Positions 1-5,848 of a stretch of 8,311 nt of DNA are shown here, in pieces. The stretch covers positions 1-8,311 of the forward strand of contig JAPOYQ010000959.1 in the NCBI GenBank assembly GCA_026706505.1. The letters run 5' to 3'. The notes below the pieces were generated by a model. The model worked only from the letters and a program-made list of their open reading frames with translations, was not told the origin of the DNA and did no database searches. Position numbers and translations under genes: made by a program. This stretch comes from Gemmatimonadota bacterium (GTDB taxonomy: Bacteria > Latescibacterota > UBA2968 > UBA8231). How positions within the stretch are numbered: the stretch's first letter is position 1; every line of letters starts with the position of its first letter.

Positions 1-161
1 ACTCCTTTGCTGCCCATCTCCTCGACGCTGGTGCCGATTTGGTGGCCGTCAAGGAGCTCCTCGGCCATGCGACCTTGGCCGCGACTCAGAGTTATACCGA
101 AGTGAGCTTAGAGCACCTACAAGCCATCTACGCCGAGGCCCACCCGCACGGTGCTGATTAG
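1..161 (+). CDS. xerC: Tyrosine recombinase, XerC-type, C-terminal end (partial)
   Basis: This is the C-terminal tail of a site-specific tyrosine recombinase; the rest lies upstream of the window. The first two bases complete a His codon, giving [20 protein letters not shown], then [16 protein letters not shown]. These are the second-His/LLGH region and the nucleophilic Tyr (codon 93-95) of the integrase catalytic domain. The ending [12 protein letters not shown] matches the XerC tail (E. coli has a similar YDAAHP ending) better than XerD, so the likely role is chromosome dimer resolution at dif with XerD. A phage- or island-type integrase is less likely because the tail is so Xer-like. The stop overlaps the start of the following lipoprotein gene by 11 bases, suggesting co-transcription. 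The catalytic Arg and Lys cannot be checked here. Confidence 0.88.
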   Translation, partial: SFAAHLLDAGADLVAVKELLGHATLAATQSYTEVSLEHLQAIYAEAHPHGAD

Positions 162-1713
162 CGTCTTGGTCGCGCTGTTGTTGGGTTGCGCCAAAGTCGG
201 GCCGCCCACCGGAGGGCCGGTGGACAAAGAGCCGCCCCGCATTCTGTCTCACTACCCAGAGAGCGATGCCTTGGAAGTGACGCGGGATACCGAAGTAGAA
301 ATCGTCTTCAGCGAACCCATGAATCGCGAGCAGACTGAAGCCGCTCTTTTCACATCGCCGGCCGGACCGCTGCAATTGTCGTGGCGTGGCCCACGGCTGC
401 GCATTGCCATGCCTTTGGCCGAGGAGCGAACTTATGTGCTGACGGTGGGTACCGGGGCGCGGGATCTACGGGGCAATGCCTTGACGGAATCCTTTACCTT
501 AGCTTTTGCCACCGGCTCACAGCTCGATCAGGGACTGGTGCGGGGCCGGGTGTACCAAGACCATCAACCTGTATCCGGTGTCCACGTTTGGGCCTATGAC
601 TTGGGAACCTTTAGCGGAGAGGTAGGTTTGGACGAACCGTCCTATCAGACGCAAAGCGGTGCCGATGGAAGTTATGAGTTCGCCCGTCTCGCTCCGGGCC
701 ACTATCGGGTACTGGCCTTTAGGGATGCCAATCGCAACGCCCTGCCTGACGACGACGAGTGGTTGGCTCTGCCAGCGTCCTCTGTGGAAGTGGGGGAGGA
801 AGAAGTGCTGGCAGGCGATTTAGCGCTCATGCGGCGCCAGATGTCCGCGCCCGTACTCAAGCGGGTCCAAGCCGTACACGCCGAGCGGCTGATGTTGCTG
901 TTTACTGCGGCCGTGGACCCGCGAGACTTAGAACTGGAGGTCACTGGGCTGGCGGTGGAGTCGCTATATGCGGCCCCGAATGCAGAGGAAAAAATTTACG
1001 TCGAAACGGCAGCGCAGGAGCCGGGCCGGCGCTATCCCGTGCAGCTCGCGCTCGCTGGTGCGCCCGTGCAGTGGGATGCGCCTGTCCGCGGCAGTAGACG
1101 GGCTGACCGCAAGCCACCCTCTTTTGTCGCGCTGGCGCGAAATCAACTGGCCTCAAGGGATGCTTTGGACTTGCTTTTTTCTGAGGCCATGAATCCAGTT
1201 GCGTTGAAAGGGTTTTGGACGGAGAGCGATTCGACGCAAGCACTAGCGGGGGATTGGCTGTGGCCAGCGCCCAACTGCGCCCGCTTTGCGCCCGCCGAAC
1301 CGCTGGCACCGGGTGCGTATCAGCTCGCGGGGCCGGCCGCTCGGCTCGCGGATCGGGCTGGCAATGGCCTCGCCGATAGCCTGCTCGCGCTCTCGTTTAC
1401 AGTCGGCGCGGAGACTGCGGCAATTCGGGGACAGGTGCAGGTCGAGGAAATGGGTTGCGTCCGGGTCGCGGTCGTCTGCGAGGACGGGCGGACGTACGCT
1501 GAGTGGATCGATGAGGACGGGCGTTTTGCGCTGAACGGCCTGCTGGCCGGCACCTATTCGCTGTGGGCATTTGTAGATCGCGACGGCAACGGCGAGTACG
1601 GTAGCGGCTCGCTCAATCCCTTTCGCTATTCCGAGCCTTATGGACGCCATTCCGAGCCGATTGACCTAGACGCCGGCCAAATCGTCGCTGAAGTGGAGAT
1701 CCCATGCCGCTGA
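151..1713 (+). CDS. Lipoprotein with two Ig-like (Big_5) and two carboxypeptidase-regulatory-like domains
   Basis: Predicted cell-envelope lipoprotein of 520 residues with no known enzymatic role. The N-terminus is a very short hydrophobic signal ending in lipobox LLGC (Cys13), followed by a [13 protein letters not shown] stretch typical of Ig-like-domain lipoproteins in the FCB group. Residues about 28-123 form a bacterial Ig-like (SbsA/Big_5) domain with FSEPMN at 53-58. Residues about 130-225 look like a carboxypeptidase-regulatory/CNA-B beta-sandwich ending in an acidic loop [12 protein letters not shown] (192-203). A second Ig-like domain has FSEAMN at 343-348, and a second regulatory-like domain (about 424-520) ends with the loop [12 protein letters not shown]. 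The GTG at 151 is the first start after an in-frame stop and lies inside the end of xerC. It has no clear Shine-Dalgarno site, so translation is probably coupled. The signal lacks the usual basic n-region. The gene overlaps the next one by 10 bases. Confidence 0.85.
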   Translation: MLISVLVALLLGCAKVGPPTGGPVDKEPPRILSHYPESDALEVTRDTEVEIVFSEPMNREQTEAALFTSPAGPLQLSWRGPRLRIAMPLAEERTYVLTVGTGARDLRGNALTESFTLAFATGSQLDQGLVRGRVYQDHQPVSGVHVWAYDLGTFSGEVGLDEPSYQTQSGADGSYEFARLAPGHYRVLAFRDANRNALPDDDEWLALPASSVEVGEEEVLAGDLALMRRQMSAPVLKRVQAVHAERLMLLFTAAVDPRDLELEVTGLAVESLYAAPNAEEKIYVETAAQEPGRRYPVQLALAGAPVQWDAPVRGSRRADRKPPSFVALARNQLASRDALDLLFSEAMNPVALKGFWTESDSTQALAGDWLWPAPNCARFAPAEPLAPGAYQLAGPAARLADRAGNGLADSLLALSFTVGAETAAIRGQVQVEEMGCVRVAVVCEDGRTYAEWIDEDGRFALNGLLAGTYSLWAFVDRDGNGEYGSGSLNPFRYSEPYGRHSEPIDLDAGQIVAEVEIPCR

Positions 1714-2060
1714 GACTGATCGAGTTGACGCTCTTGGTGCTGGTGATCATAGGACTGGGGGTGGTGCACTTTGCTCGCTTGACCCCTCATCAGCGGGCCT
1801 TGATCCAATTGGAGGCGCGGTTGGAACAACTCTACTTGCTCGAAAAGGTCCATTTTGATAAGCACGACCGCTACTTCGATCCGAACGACGGAAATATACG
1901 GCCCGCTTGGTGGCGGATAGAGGGCTATACTTGGGAGTTCTGGCCCGTCGGCGAGGGGTTTTTGTTGGTGGTGCGGGCCGACTTGGACGGGGACGGAGAG
2001 ATCGGGGCTTGGGCCATGGATGCGGCCCATCCGCAGGTGAGCACCCTCAACCAAGACTGA
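1704..2060 (+). CDS. Small type IV pilin-like membrane-anchored protein
   Basis: A 118-residue protein with one N-terminal hydrophobic helix (about residues 5-24) and a soluble C-terminal part. The helix begins [17 protein letters not shown], which lines up with the FTLIELLVVIAIIG signature of prepilins including Glu at mature position 5. The residue before the putative cleavage site is Pro instead of Gly and the leader would be only Met-Pro, so normal prepilin peptidase processing is doubtful. The following helix (residues about 27-48) and the ADLDGDGEIGAW segment near the C-terminus also recall minor pilins and pseudopilins, where DLDGDG often precedes the last strand. The ATG overlaps the lipoprotein stop by 10 bases, with GGAG 5 bases upstream. 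No in-frame start lies further upstream before a stop. The family assignment is tentative; a plain membrane protein is possible. Confidence 0.7.
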   Translation: MPLRLIELTLLVLVIIGLGVVHFARLTPHQRALIQLEARLEQLYLLEKVHFDKHDRYFDPNDGNIRPAWWRIEGYTWEFWPVGEGFLLVVRADLDGDGEIGAWAMDAAHPQVSTLNQD

Positions 2061-2073
2061 GAACAGTAGTACC

Positions 2074-2093
2074 CGCCGACCGAGAGGTCGGTG
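2074..2093. terminator. Hairpin between convergent genes, possible bidirectional terminator
   Basis: The inverted repeat CCGACC / GGTCGG (2076-2081 with 2086-2091) closes a GAGA tetraloop of the stable GNRA type. A G-T and a C-G pair extend the stem to 8 bp. It sits 13 bases after the pilin-like gene stop and 11 bases after the thyA stop on the other strand, where a shared terminator would be expected. Neither side carries a clear T-run, so factor-independent termination is uncertain. Confidence 0.5.
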
Positions 2094-2104
2094 CAATAAG
2101 CCCG

Positions 2105-2896
2105 TCAGACGGCGATTTCCATGCGGATGAAGGGATGGGGATCGTAGTTGAGTAGTTTGAAGTCGTCGTAGCGGAAGTCGGAAATCGACTGGCTGCGATT
2201 TTTAATGGTCATCCTCGGTAGTGACCGGGGCGGGCGGGCGAGTTGTTGGCGCAGTGCGGCGACGTGGTTCTGATAGATGTGGACGTCGCCGCCGGTCCAG
2301 ACGAATTCTCCGGGCTGCAAGCCGCAGACTTGGGCCATCATCATGGTCAACAGGCTGTAGCTGGCGATGTTGAACGGCACGCCAAGCCCCACGTCGCAAG
2401 AGCGTTGATAGAGCTGGCAGGAAAGCCGACCGCGAACGACGAAAAACTGGAACAGGCAGTGGCAGGGCATGAGGGCCATTTGCTCCAACTCGCCGACGTT
2501 CCACGCGCTGACGAGGATGCGGCGCGAATCGGGATTGGTCTTAATCAGATCAATGGCGCCTTGAATTTGGTCGATGGGGCCGTCTGGGGTTGTCCAGTTG
2601 CGCCACTGCTTGCCGTAGATCGGGCCGAGGTCGCCATTTTCGTCGGCCCATTCGTCCCAGATGCTGACCTTTTTCTTTTGCAAATAGGCCGTGTTGGTGT
2701 CGCCCTTGAGGAACCACAAGAGTTCGTGAATGATGGAGCGCAAATGCAGCTTCTTGGTAGTCAGGCAGGGGAACCCGTCCGCGAGATCAAAGCGCATCTG
2801 ATAGCCGAAGATGGCGAGAGTACCGACGCCCGTGCGGTCGTCTTTGGCCTCGCCGTGGTCGAGGCAATGACTTACTAGGTCGAGGTATTGTCGCAT
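2105..2896 (-). CDS. thyA: Thymidylate synthase ThyA
   Basis: Cytosolic enzyme that methylates dUMP to dTMP using 5,10-methylenetetrahydrofolate, giving dihydrofolate. The 263 residues match the E. coli enzyme (264) almost end to end. Visible landmarks are [12 protein letters not shown] near the N-terminus (phosphate-binding Arg21), [18 protein letters not shown] (51-68), [20 protein letters not shown] (79-98), the catalytic Cys145 in MPCHC, the phosphate-binding [17 protein letters not shown] (164-180) with Asn176, and the [10 protein letters not shown] segment (202-211). The CHC after the catalytic Pro differs mildly from the E. coli CHA. The ATG start gives the exact family N-terminus (MRQYLDL), so it is secure. 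The gene is monocistronic here, with its own promoter and a hairpin after its stop. No dihydrofolate reductase gene follows within the window. The folate-dependent rather than the flavin-dependent (ThyX) route is therefore used. Confidence 0.98.
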   Translation of the reverse strand: MRQYLDLVSHCLDHGEAKDDRTGVGTLAIFGYQMRFDLADGFPCLTTKKLHLRSIIHELLWFLKGDTNTAYLQKKKVSIWDEWADENGDLGPIYGKQWRNWTTPDGPIDQIQGAIDLIKTNPDSRRILVSAWNVGELEQMALMPCHCLFQFFVVRGRLSCQLYQRSCDVGLGVPFNIASYSLLTMMMAQVCGLQPGEFVWTGGDVHIYQNHVAALRQQLARPPRSLPRMTIKNRSQSISDFRYDDFKLLNYDPHPFIRMEIAV

Positions 2897-2913
2897 TGTG
2901 AAAGCTCTTTTTT

Positions 2914-2941
2914 AGTTTATAGGTTTTGTGCGCCGTGTCAA
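2914..2941 (-). promoter_or_regulatory. thyA promoter
   Basis: On the minus strand a perfect -35 TTGACA (2941-2936) is followed after 16 bases by TAAACT (2919-2914, 4 of 6 consensus matches). The overlapping TATAAA (2921-2916) is a better -10 match but leaves only 14 bases of spacing. Transcription would start about 10-12 bases before the thyA ATG, so the leader is very short and holds only a weak purine stretch (AAAGAG). The surrounding AT-rich sequence contrasts with the GC-rich neighbourhood. Confidence 0.6.
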
Positions 2942-2973
2942 AAGCGTTTTGTGTGGTAGTCTTTGACCTCGCC

Positions 2974-2998
2974 ATGCGCGGTTGAGGTGTTAGCGCAT
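2974..2998. repeat. Small inverted repeat upstream of thyA
   Basis: ATGCGC (2974-2979) and GCGCAT (2993-2998) are perfect 6-base inverted arms with a 13-base loop, followed on the plus strand by TTTT. It lies upstream of the thyA -35 box, between the divergent thyA and tRNA promoters. It could be a binding site or a chance dyad. Nothing else was seen between the two promoters. Confidence 0.3.
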
Positions 2999-3037
2999 TT
3001 TACCTAATTCTTGGCGCGGAACACATAGGGCAAGCGG

Positions 3038-3071
3038 GCGGCAGGCAGGTTGACAGGAACACGCCTGCCGC
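3038..3071. repeat. Inverted repeat bracketing the tRNA promoter -35 box
   Basis: The 9-base arms GCGGCAGGC (3038-3046) and GCCTGCCGC (3063-3071) are perfect complements separated by 16 bases. The -35 box TTGACA sits in the loop and the right arm fills most of the -35/-10 spacer. This placement suits an operator or a stem that could form in single-stranded DNA. It is not positioned as a terminator of any gene entering from the left. Confidence 0.5.
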
Positions 3072-3078
3072 GTACTTT
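3050..3078 (+). promoter_or_regulatory. Promoter of the tRNA-Cys/tRNA-Leu pair
   Basis: TTGACA (3050-3055, perfect -35) and TACTTT (3073-3078, weak -10 with 3 of 6 matches) are separated by the optimal 17 bases. The expected start at about 3085 lies 10 bases before the tRNA-Cys 5' end. The poor -10 lowers confidence, but position and spacing are right for a tRNA operon. Confidence 0.55.
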
Positions 3079-3094
3079 CAAACCCCTGTTTTGA

Positions 3095-3168
3095 GGCGAC
3101 GTGGCCAAGTGGTAAGGCAGGGGCCTGCAAAGCCCTTATCCCCGGTTCGATTCCGGGCGTCGCCTCCA
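3095..3168 (+). tRNA. tRNA-Cys (anticodon GCA)
   Basis: A complete cloverleaf can be drawn. The acceptor stem GGCGACG (3095-3101) pairs with CGTCGCC (3158-3164). The D stem is GCC/GGC. The anticodon stem 3120-3124/3132-3136 closes loop CTGCAAA with anticodon GCA at 3127-3129. The T stem CCCGG/CCGGG has loop TTCGATT (3146-3152). The discriminator base is T (U73), the identity element of cysteine tRNAs, and CCA (3166-3168) is encoded. A run of seven T follows directly. It is the first gene of a two-tRNA unit, 15 bases before tRNA-Leu. Confidence 0.97.
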
Positions 3169-3183
3169 TTTTTTTGTCTGTGC

Positions 3184-3271
3184 GCCGGGGTGGCGGAATT
3201 GGTAGACGCGGTGGACTTAAAATCCACTGTCCGCTTAGGACGTGCCGGTTCGAGTCCGGCCCTCGGCACCA
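3184..3271 (+). tRNA. tRNA-Leu (anticodon TAA)
   Basis: This is a class II tRNA with a long variable arm. The acceptor GCCGGGG (3184-3190) pairs with CCTCGGC (3261-3267), including one G-T pair. The anticodon stem GTGGA/TCCAC (3211-3215/3223-3227) closes loop CTTAAAA with anticodon TAA at 3218-3220, reading UUA. The variable arm GTCC-GCTTA-GGAC is a clear hairpin, and the T arm is GCCGG-TTCGAGT-CCGGC. The discriminator is A, as in leucine tRNAs, followed by encoded CCA. Its 3' end is only 19 bases from the stop of the convergent uxuA-like gene, with no evident terminator between them. Confidence 0.97.
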
Positions 3272-3290
3272 TGTTCTGCATCACTTCTTA

Positions 3291-4262
3291 CTAATCCAGC
3301 AATTCTAGCGCCTGCATTCCGGCGCGAATGTACCCTAGGGCGAAAGCCCGGCCCCGATGTCCGTACGGCTCGTCGCCGATCACGCGAGGCGTGTGGTCGG
3401 GCGTGATGACCCCGTCGTAGCCAGCGTCGCGATAGGCTTTGAGCGCGGCGATCATGTTGACGTCGCCCTCGTCGATAAAAACCTCGTCGAACTTGGGGAA
3501 ACCACCGCGCACATTGCGGAAATGCACGTAGAATATCTTGCCCTGTGCGGCGAAGCGGCGCACGGCTGAGATCGTCTCGTCCGGCCCCATCTCGGCCACG
3601 GTTCCCTGGCAGAACTCCAATCCATTGCTCGGACTGGGCACGAGATCGAGCAACCGCTGCATGGCGTCGTGATTGGTCAGGAGCCGCCCCGTGCCGAAGA
3701 GGGTTTCGGCCGGAGGATCGTCTTGGTGGGCGGCGAGTTTGACCCCAGCGTTTTCGGCGACGGGCACTACCCGTTCGAGAAAATAGGCCAACCGCTCCCA
3801 CATTTCGGCGACCGAGACCGGTTCGTCGACGATTGGCGGCGCGTCTTGGACTAGGGCGTAATCAAAACTTTTAAGACCGGCACCACCGCGCCCACCGCCG
3901 CTGTCGTACGCGCGCCAGTGGCCGGAGACGCCGGCCAAACTGAAGTAGTAGCCGAGGATCGGGATGCCGATTTTTCCCATGTTTTCAATGGAGGTGCAGA
4001 CTTTCGCCAACTGGACGTCGCGCGCTGGCGTCGCGTGGGTGATGGGGTGCATGTGGTCGCCGGGCAAGTTCTCGATGGCGCACAGTTCCAAGCCGAACGA
4101 GTCGATGAATTTTTTCATCCGCAGCAACTCGAAGTAATCGAGCACGCCCTCGTTGCCGAGGCTGGGACTGTGGACGACGATGTGCGTGACGCCCATCTGC
4201 TGGGCGAATTGCAGGTTTTCTTTGCTGAGTGTGTCGAGGCCGAACTTGAGACCGAGTTTCAC
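3291..4262 (-). CDS. uxuA: Mannonate dehydratase-like TIM-barrel protein (UxuA family, paralog 1)
   Basis: Members of this family dehydrate D-mannonate to 2-keto-3-deoxy-D-gluconate in hexuronate catabolism, using a divalent metal in a TIM barrel. From the GTG at 4262 the protein has 323 residues and starts VKLGLKFGLDT. This start has a GAAAGGGAA ribosome site 6 bases upstream (4269-4277). An in-frame ATG at 4325 would add 21 residues unlike the family. The four metal ligands known in UxuA all appear: His179 in AAHQDDPP, Cys218 in EFCQGT, His247 in YVHFRNV and Asp289 in TPDHTP, with a Gly-rich loop at about 122-129. It is shorter than E. coli UxuA (394 residues). It is divergent from the idnD-like gene and shares a 123-base regulatory interval with it. 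The family is firm; the exact substrate is not, since it differs strongly from the other UxuA-like gene at 6634-7689. Confidence 0.85.
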   Translation of the reverse strand: MKLGLKFGLDTLSKENLQFAQQMGVTHIVVHSPSLGNEGVLDYFELLRMKKFIDSFGLELCAIENLPGDHMHPITHATPARDVQLAKVCTSIENMGKIGIPILGYYFSLAGVSGHWRAYDSGGGRGGAGLKSFDYALVQDAPPIVDEPVSVAEMWERLAYFLERVVPVAENAGVKLAAHQDDPPAETLFGTGRLLTNHDAMQRLLDLVPSPSNGLEFCQGTVAEMGPDETISAVRRFAAQGKIFYVHFRNVRGGFPKFDEVFIDEGDVNMIAALKAYRDAGYDGVITPDHTPRVIGDEPYGHRGRAFALGYIRAGMQALELLD

Positions 4263-4294
4263 GGTAGGTTCCCTTTCTAACGAGAGTGGTGTCT

Positions 4295-4323
4295 GCACAG
4301 TACGCACAACGCCTGCGGCAGGC
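4295..4323. promoter_or_regulatory. Candidate operator region between divergent uxuA-like and idnD-like genes
   Basis: Two elements lie in the 123-base divergent interval. The direct repeat GCACA occurs at 4295-4299 and 4304-4308 (9-base period, nearly one helical turn). The palindrome GCCTGC-G-GCAGGC occupies 4311-4323. The palindrome is 26 bases upstream of the idnD -35 box. Both suit a regulator of the two divergent genes, but no regulator gene is present in the window. No convincing -35/-10 pair was found for the minus-strand gene. Confidence 0.35.
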
Positions 4324-4349
4324 AAATCTCGCCGCGGTCAGCCCTTCCC

Positions 4350-4378
4350 TTGACGCGCTGTACTTTGGCCGCTACTAT
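4350..4378 (+). promoter_or_regulatory. Promoter of the idnD-like gene, probably leaderless
   Basis: TTGACG (4350-4355, 5 of 6) and TACTAT (4373-4378, 4 of 6) are separated by exactly 17 bases. Transcription would start at about 4385-4386, on the ATG at 4386. No Shine-Dalgarno sequence is present before that ATG, which fits a leaderless message. Confidence 0.55.
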
Positions 4379-4385
4379 CCGCTGC

Positions 4386-5407
4386 ATGCGAGCTTTTTAC
4401 CTGCACGGTGCCCGCGACCTGCGGACCGCGGAAATCGAGCGTCCGCAGATCACCGCGGACGAAATCTTAGTGCAGATTCGCGCCACCGGCATCTGCGGTT
4501 CGGACCTGCACTACTACGTGCACGGTAGAAACGGCGATTTCGTCCCAGAGCGCCCCTTTGTCCTCGGGCACGAGTCGCCGGGGAAGTCGTCGATGCAGGC
4601 GCATTCGCAGACGTGCTGCCAGCGGGCAGCCGAGTGGCCATTGACCCGTCCCATCCCTGTCGCACGTGCGCCCACTGCCGCCAAGGCCGCTACAACCTCT
4701 GTGCGCAGATGCGCTACTTTGGTTCTGCCGCCTGTAGCCCGCCCCAAGACGGCTCGTTCCGCGAATACGTGCAAGTCCATGCGCACAATTGCCATCTGCT
4801 TCCCGAGACGATGGACTATCGCCAAGCGGCCCTACTCGAACCGCTATCCATCGCCGTCCACGGCGTCGGCCAAGCAGGGGGCATTGCTGGCAAGCGCGTG
4901 CTGGTGACGGGTGCTGGTCCCATTGGCCAGCTCATCGGCTTGGTCGCTCGACACTACGGAGCGGCCCATCTCGCCGTCAGCGATATTCGCCAAAGTGCGC
5001 TCGACTTGGCGTCGTCGCTGTGGGCCGATCAGCCCGTGCGCGCCGACGACCCGGTGGCCGTGGCGCAGGCGGCGGGCGAGGGATTCGACGTCGTGGTGGA
5101 AGCCTCTGGTGCCCTGGCTGCCCTGCAAGCCGCGTACGCGCACTGCAAAGCCGGTGGCACCATCGTGCAGTTGGGTGTCCAGGGCGGCCCGATTGAACTG
5201 CCGGTCAACTTGGTCATGCAAAAGGAATTGACCGTCCGCGGATCCTTCCGCTTTGCCCACGTATTTCCCCAGGCCCTTGACCTGTTAGCTCGGCGGCAAT
5301 TAGACGTGACTCCTCTCATATCGCAGTGCGTCCCTTTTCCCGACTTAGTCGCTGGTTTCGACGCAGCGCTCCAGCCCCAAACCGTCAAGGTGGTGGTTGA
5401 TTACTAG
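4386..5407 (+). CDS. idnD: L-idonate 5-dehydrogenase-like zinc alcohol dehydrogenase, interrupted by a frameshift
   Basis: Medium-chain dehydrogenase that would oxidise a sugar acid or polyol carbon (L-idonate to 5-ketogluconate in E. coli IdnD) with NAD(P). Reading across one missing base gives 340 residues, normal for the family. Catalytic zinc residues are Cys37 (GICGSDLHYY), His62-Glu63 (GHE) and Glu152 (EPLSIAVHG). The structural zinc site is Cys92, 95, 98 and 106. The Rossmann motif is GAGPIG (176-181), with Asp200 after the second strand favouring NAD. The MRYFGSA and RGSFRF stretches are especially IdnD-like, which favours idonate or gulonate over sorbitol or threonine. Residues 1-64 are read in frame from 4386. 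From about 4577 the coding frame shifts, and without correction translation stops at 4907 after 173 residues. It may be a real pseudogene or a one-base sequence error. ATG 4386 begins the family-like MRAFYLHGARDL. Confidence 0.8.
4575..4583 (+). other. Single-base deletion (frameshift) in the idnD-like gene
   Basis: The family-like sequence runs GHES in one frame and GEVVDAG in another, joined at this point. Adding one G restores either S-P-G-E (run GGGG at 4580-4583 becoming five G) or S-A-G-E (TCG GCC GGG GAA). The present sequence fits loss of one G from either place. Both sides of the junction otherwise align with the family without gaps. Confidence 0.85.
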
Positions 5408-5422
5408 GTGCATCGCTGGTTG

Positions 5423-5453
5423 TTGACCACGCGAAAAGGGGGCGCTTTCTTAT
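5423..5453 (+). promoter_or_regulatory. Possible promoter before the small gene and oxygenase
   Basis: TTGACC (5423-5428, 5 of 6) and TCTTAT (5448-5453) lie in the 71-base gap after the idnD-like gene but are 19 bases apart, longer than optimal. If real, it would let the downstream genes be expressed apart from idnD. No clear terminator was seen in this gap. Confidence 0.25.
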
Positions 5454-5478
5454 GTGGCCGACGCCATAGGGAGCCTAT

Positions 5479-5838
5479 ATGCACGAAGCTGTAAAAGACT
5501 GGTTGGCACAGTGCCGCGACAAGATCCGCACCGAGGCGATTACCGCTGCGGATCTCGACCGCCTCGATGACTTGCTCGCCGAACCCCGCCAGCAGATCCT
5601 CTATCTCTACGCCAAATCGACCAATATGCGCTCGCCGCTCGCTAGTTGGGCCTTGTACGACGCCACCCAGCCGCAAACGCCGACTTTGCCCAGCGCCGAC
5701 CCGCCCTATGAATCAGTGCTCGCGGCCGTGGCCGATGGCTGGCGGGTGGTGCAGTTTCCCATCGCCAAGCTCTACGCGTACGAGGGCCAGGACAACGACT
5801 ACCTCGGCTATGAATTCGTGCTCGAAAAATTCGTTTAG
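5479..5838 (+). CDS. Hypothetical protein, 119 residues
   Basis: I do not recognise a family. The protein is soluble, with no signal peptide or membrane segment. Residues 1-50 look helical and charged (KDWLAQCRDKIRTEAITAAD, then DRLDDLLAEPRQQILYLYA). A Pro- and Thr-containing linker follows (residues about 62-76). A C-terminal part (about 81-119) is rich in aromatic residues (WRVVQFPIAKLYAYEGQD, then YLGYEFVLEKF) and probably forms beta strands. AGGGAG 6 bases before the ATG supports the start. It precedes the PhyH oxygenase gene by 10 bases, and the oxygenase ribosome site overlaps its stop codon, so the two are co-translated. An accessory or partner role with the oxygenase is conceivable from position alone. 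Confidence 0.8.
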   Translation: MHEAVKDWLAQCRDKIRTEAITAADLDRLDDLLAEPRQQILYLYAKSTNMRSPLASWALYDATQPQTPTLPSADPPYESVLAAVADGWRVVQFPIAKLYAYEGQDNDYLGYEFVLEKFV

Positions 5839-5848
5839 GAGGAACGGG

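Noticed and set aside
2243..2878. Long 211-codon frame antisense to thyA
   Set aside because: It mirrors the thyA codons, has no recognisable motif, and thyA is certain.
3078..3294. Open frames on both strands across the tRNA pair
   Set aside because: They are translations of tRNA sequence (a pattern such as VAELVDAVDLKS is a known artefact of tRNA-Leu genes). The cloverleaf structures explain the sequence fully.
4263..4325. Upstream ATG at 4325 as the start of uxuA-like paralog 1
   Set aside because: The added 21 residues are unlike the family and cover the intergenic palindrome, while GTG 4262 has a ribosome site and a family-like N-terminus.
4575..4586. Programmed -1 ribosomal frameshift in the idnD-like gene
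   Set aside because: Slippage on GGGG would give the right frame, but there is no canonical slippery heptamer, no evident downstream stimulatory structure, and no precedent I know of in this family. A deletion or sequence error is simpler.
4613..5407. Dehydrogenase frame starting at a GTG as an independent short gene
   Set aside because: It begins in the middle of the family sequence and lacks the catalytic Cys and GHE, which are found directly upstream in another frame. It is the second half of a frameshifted gene.
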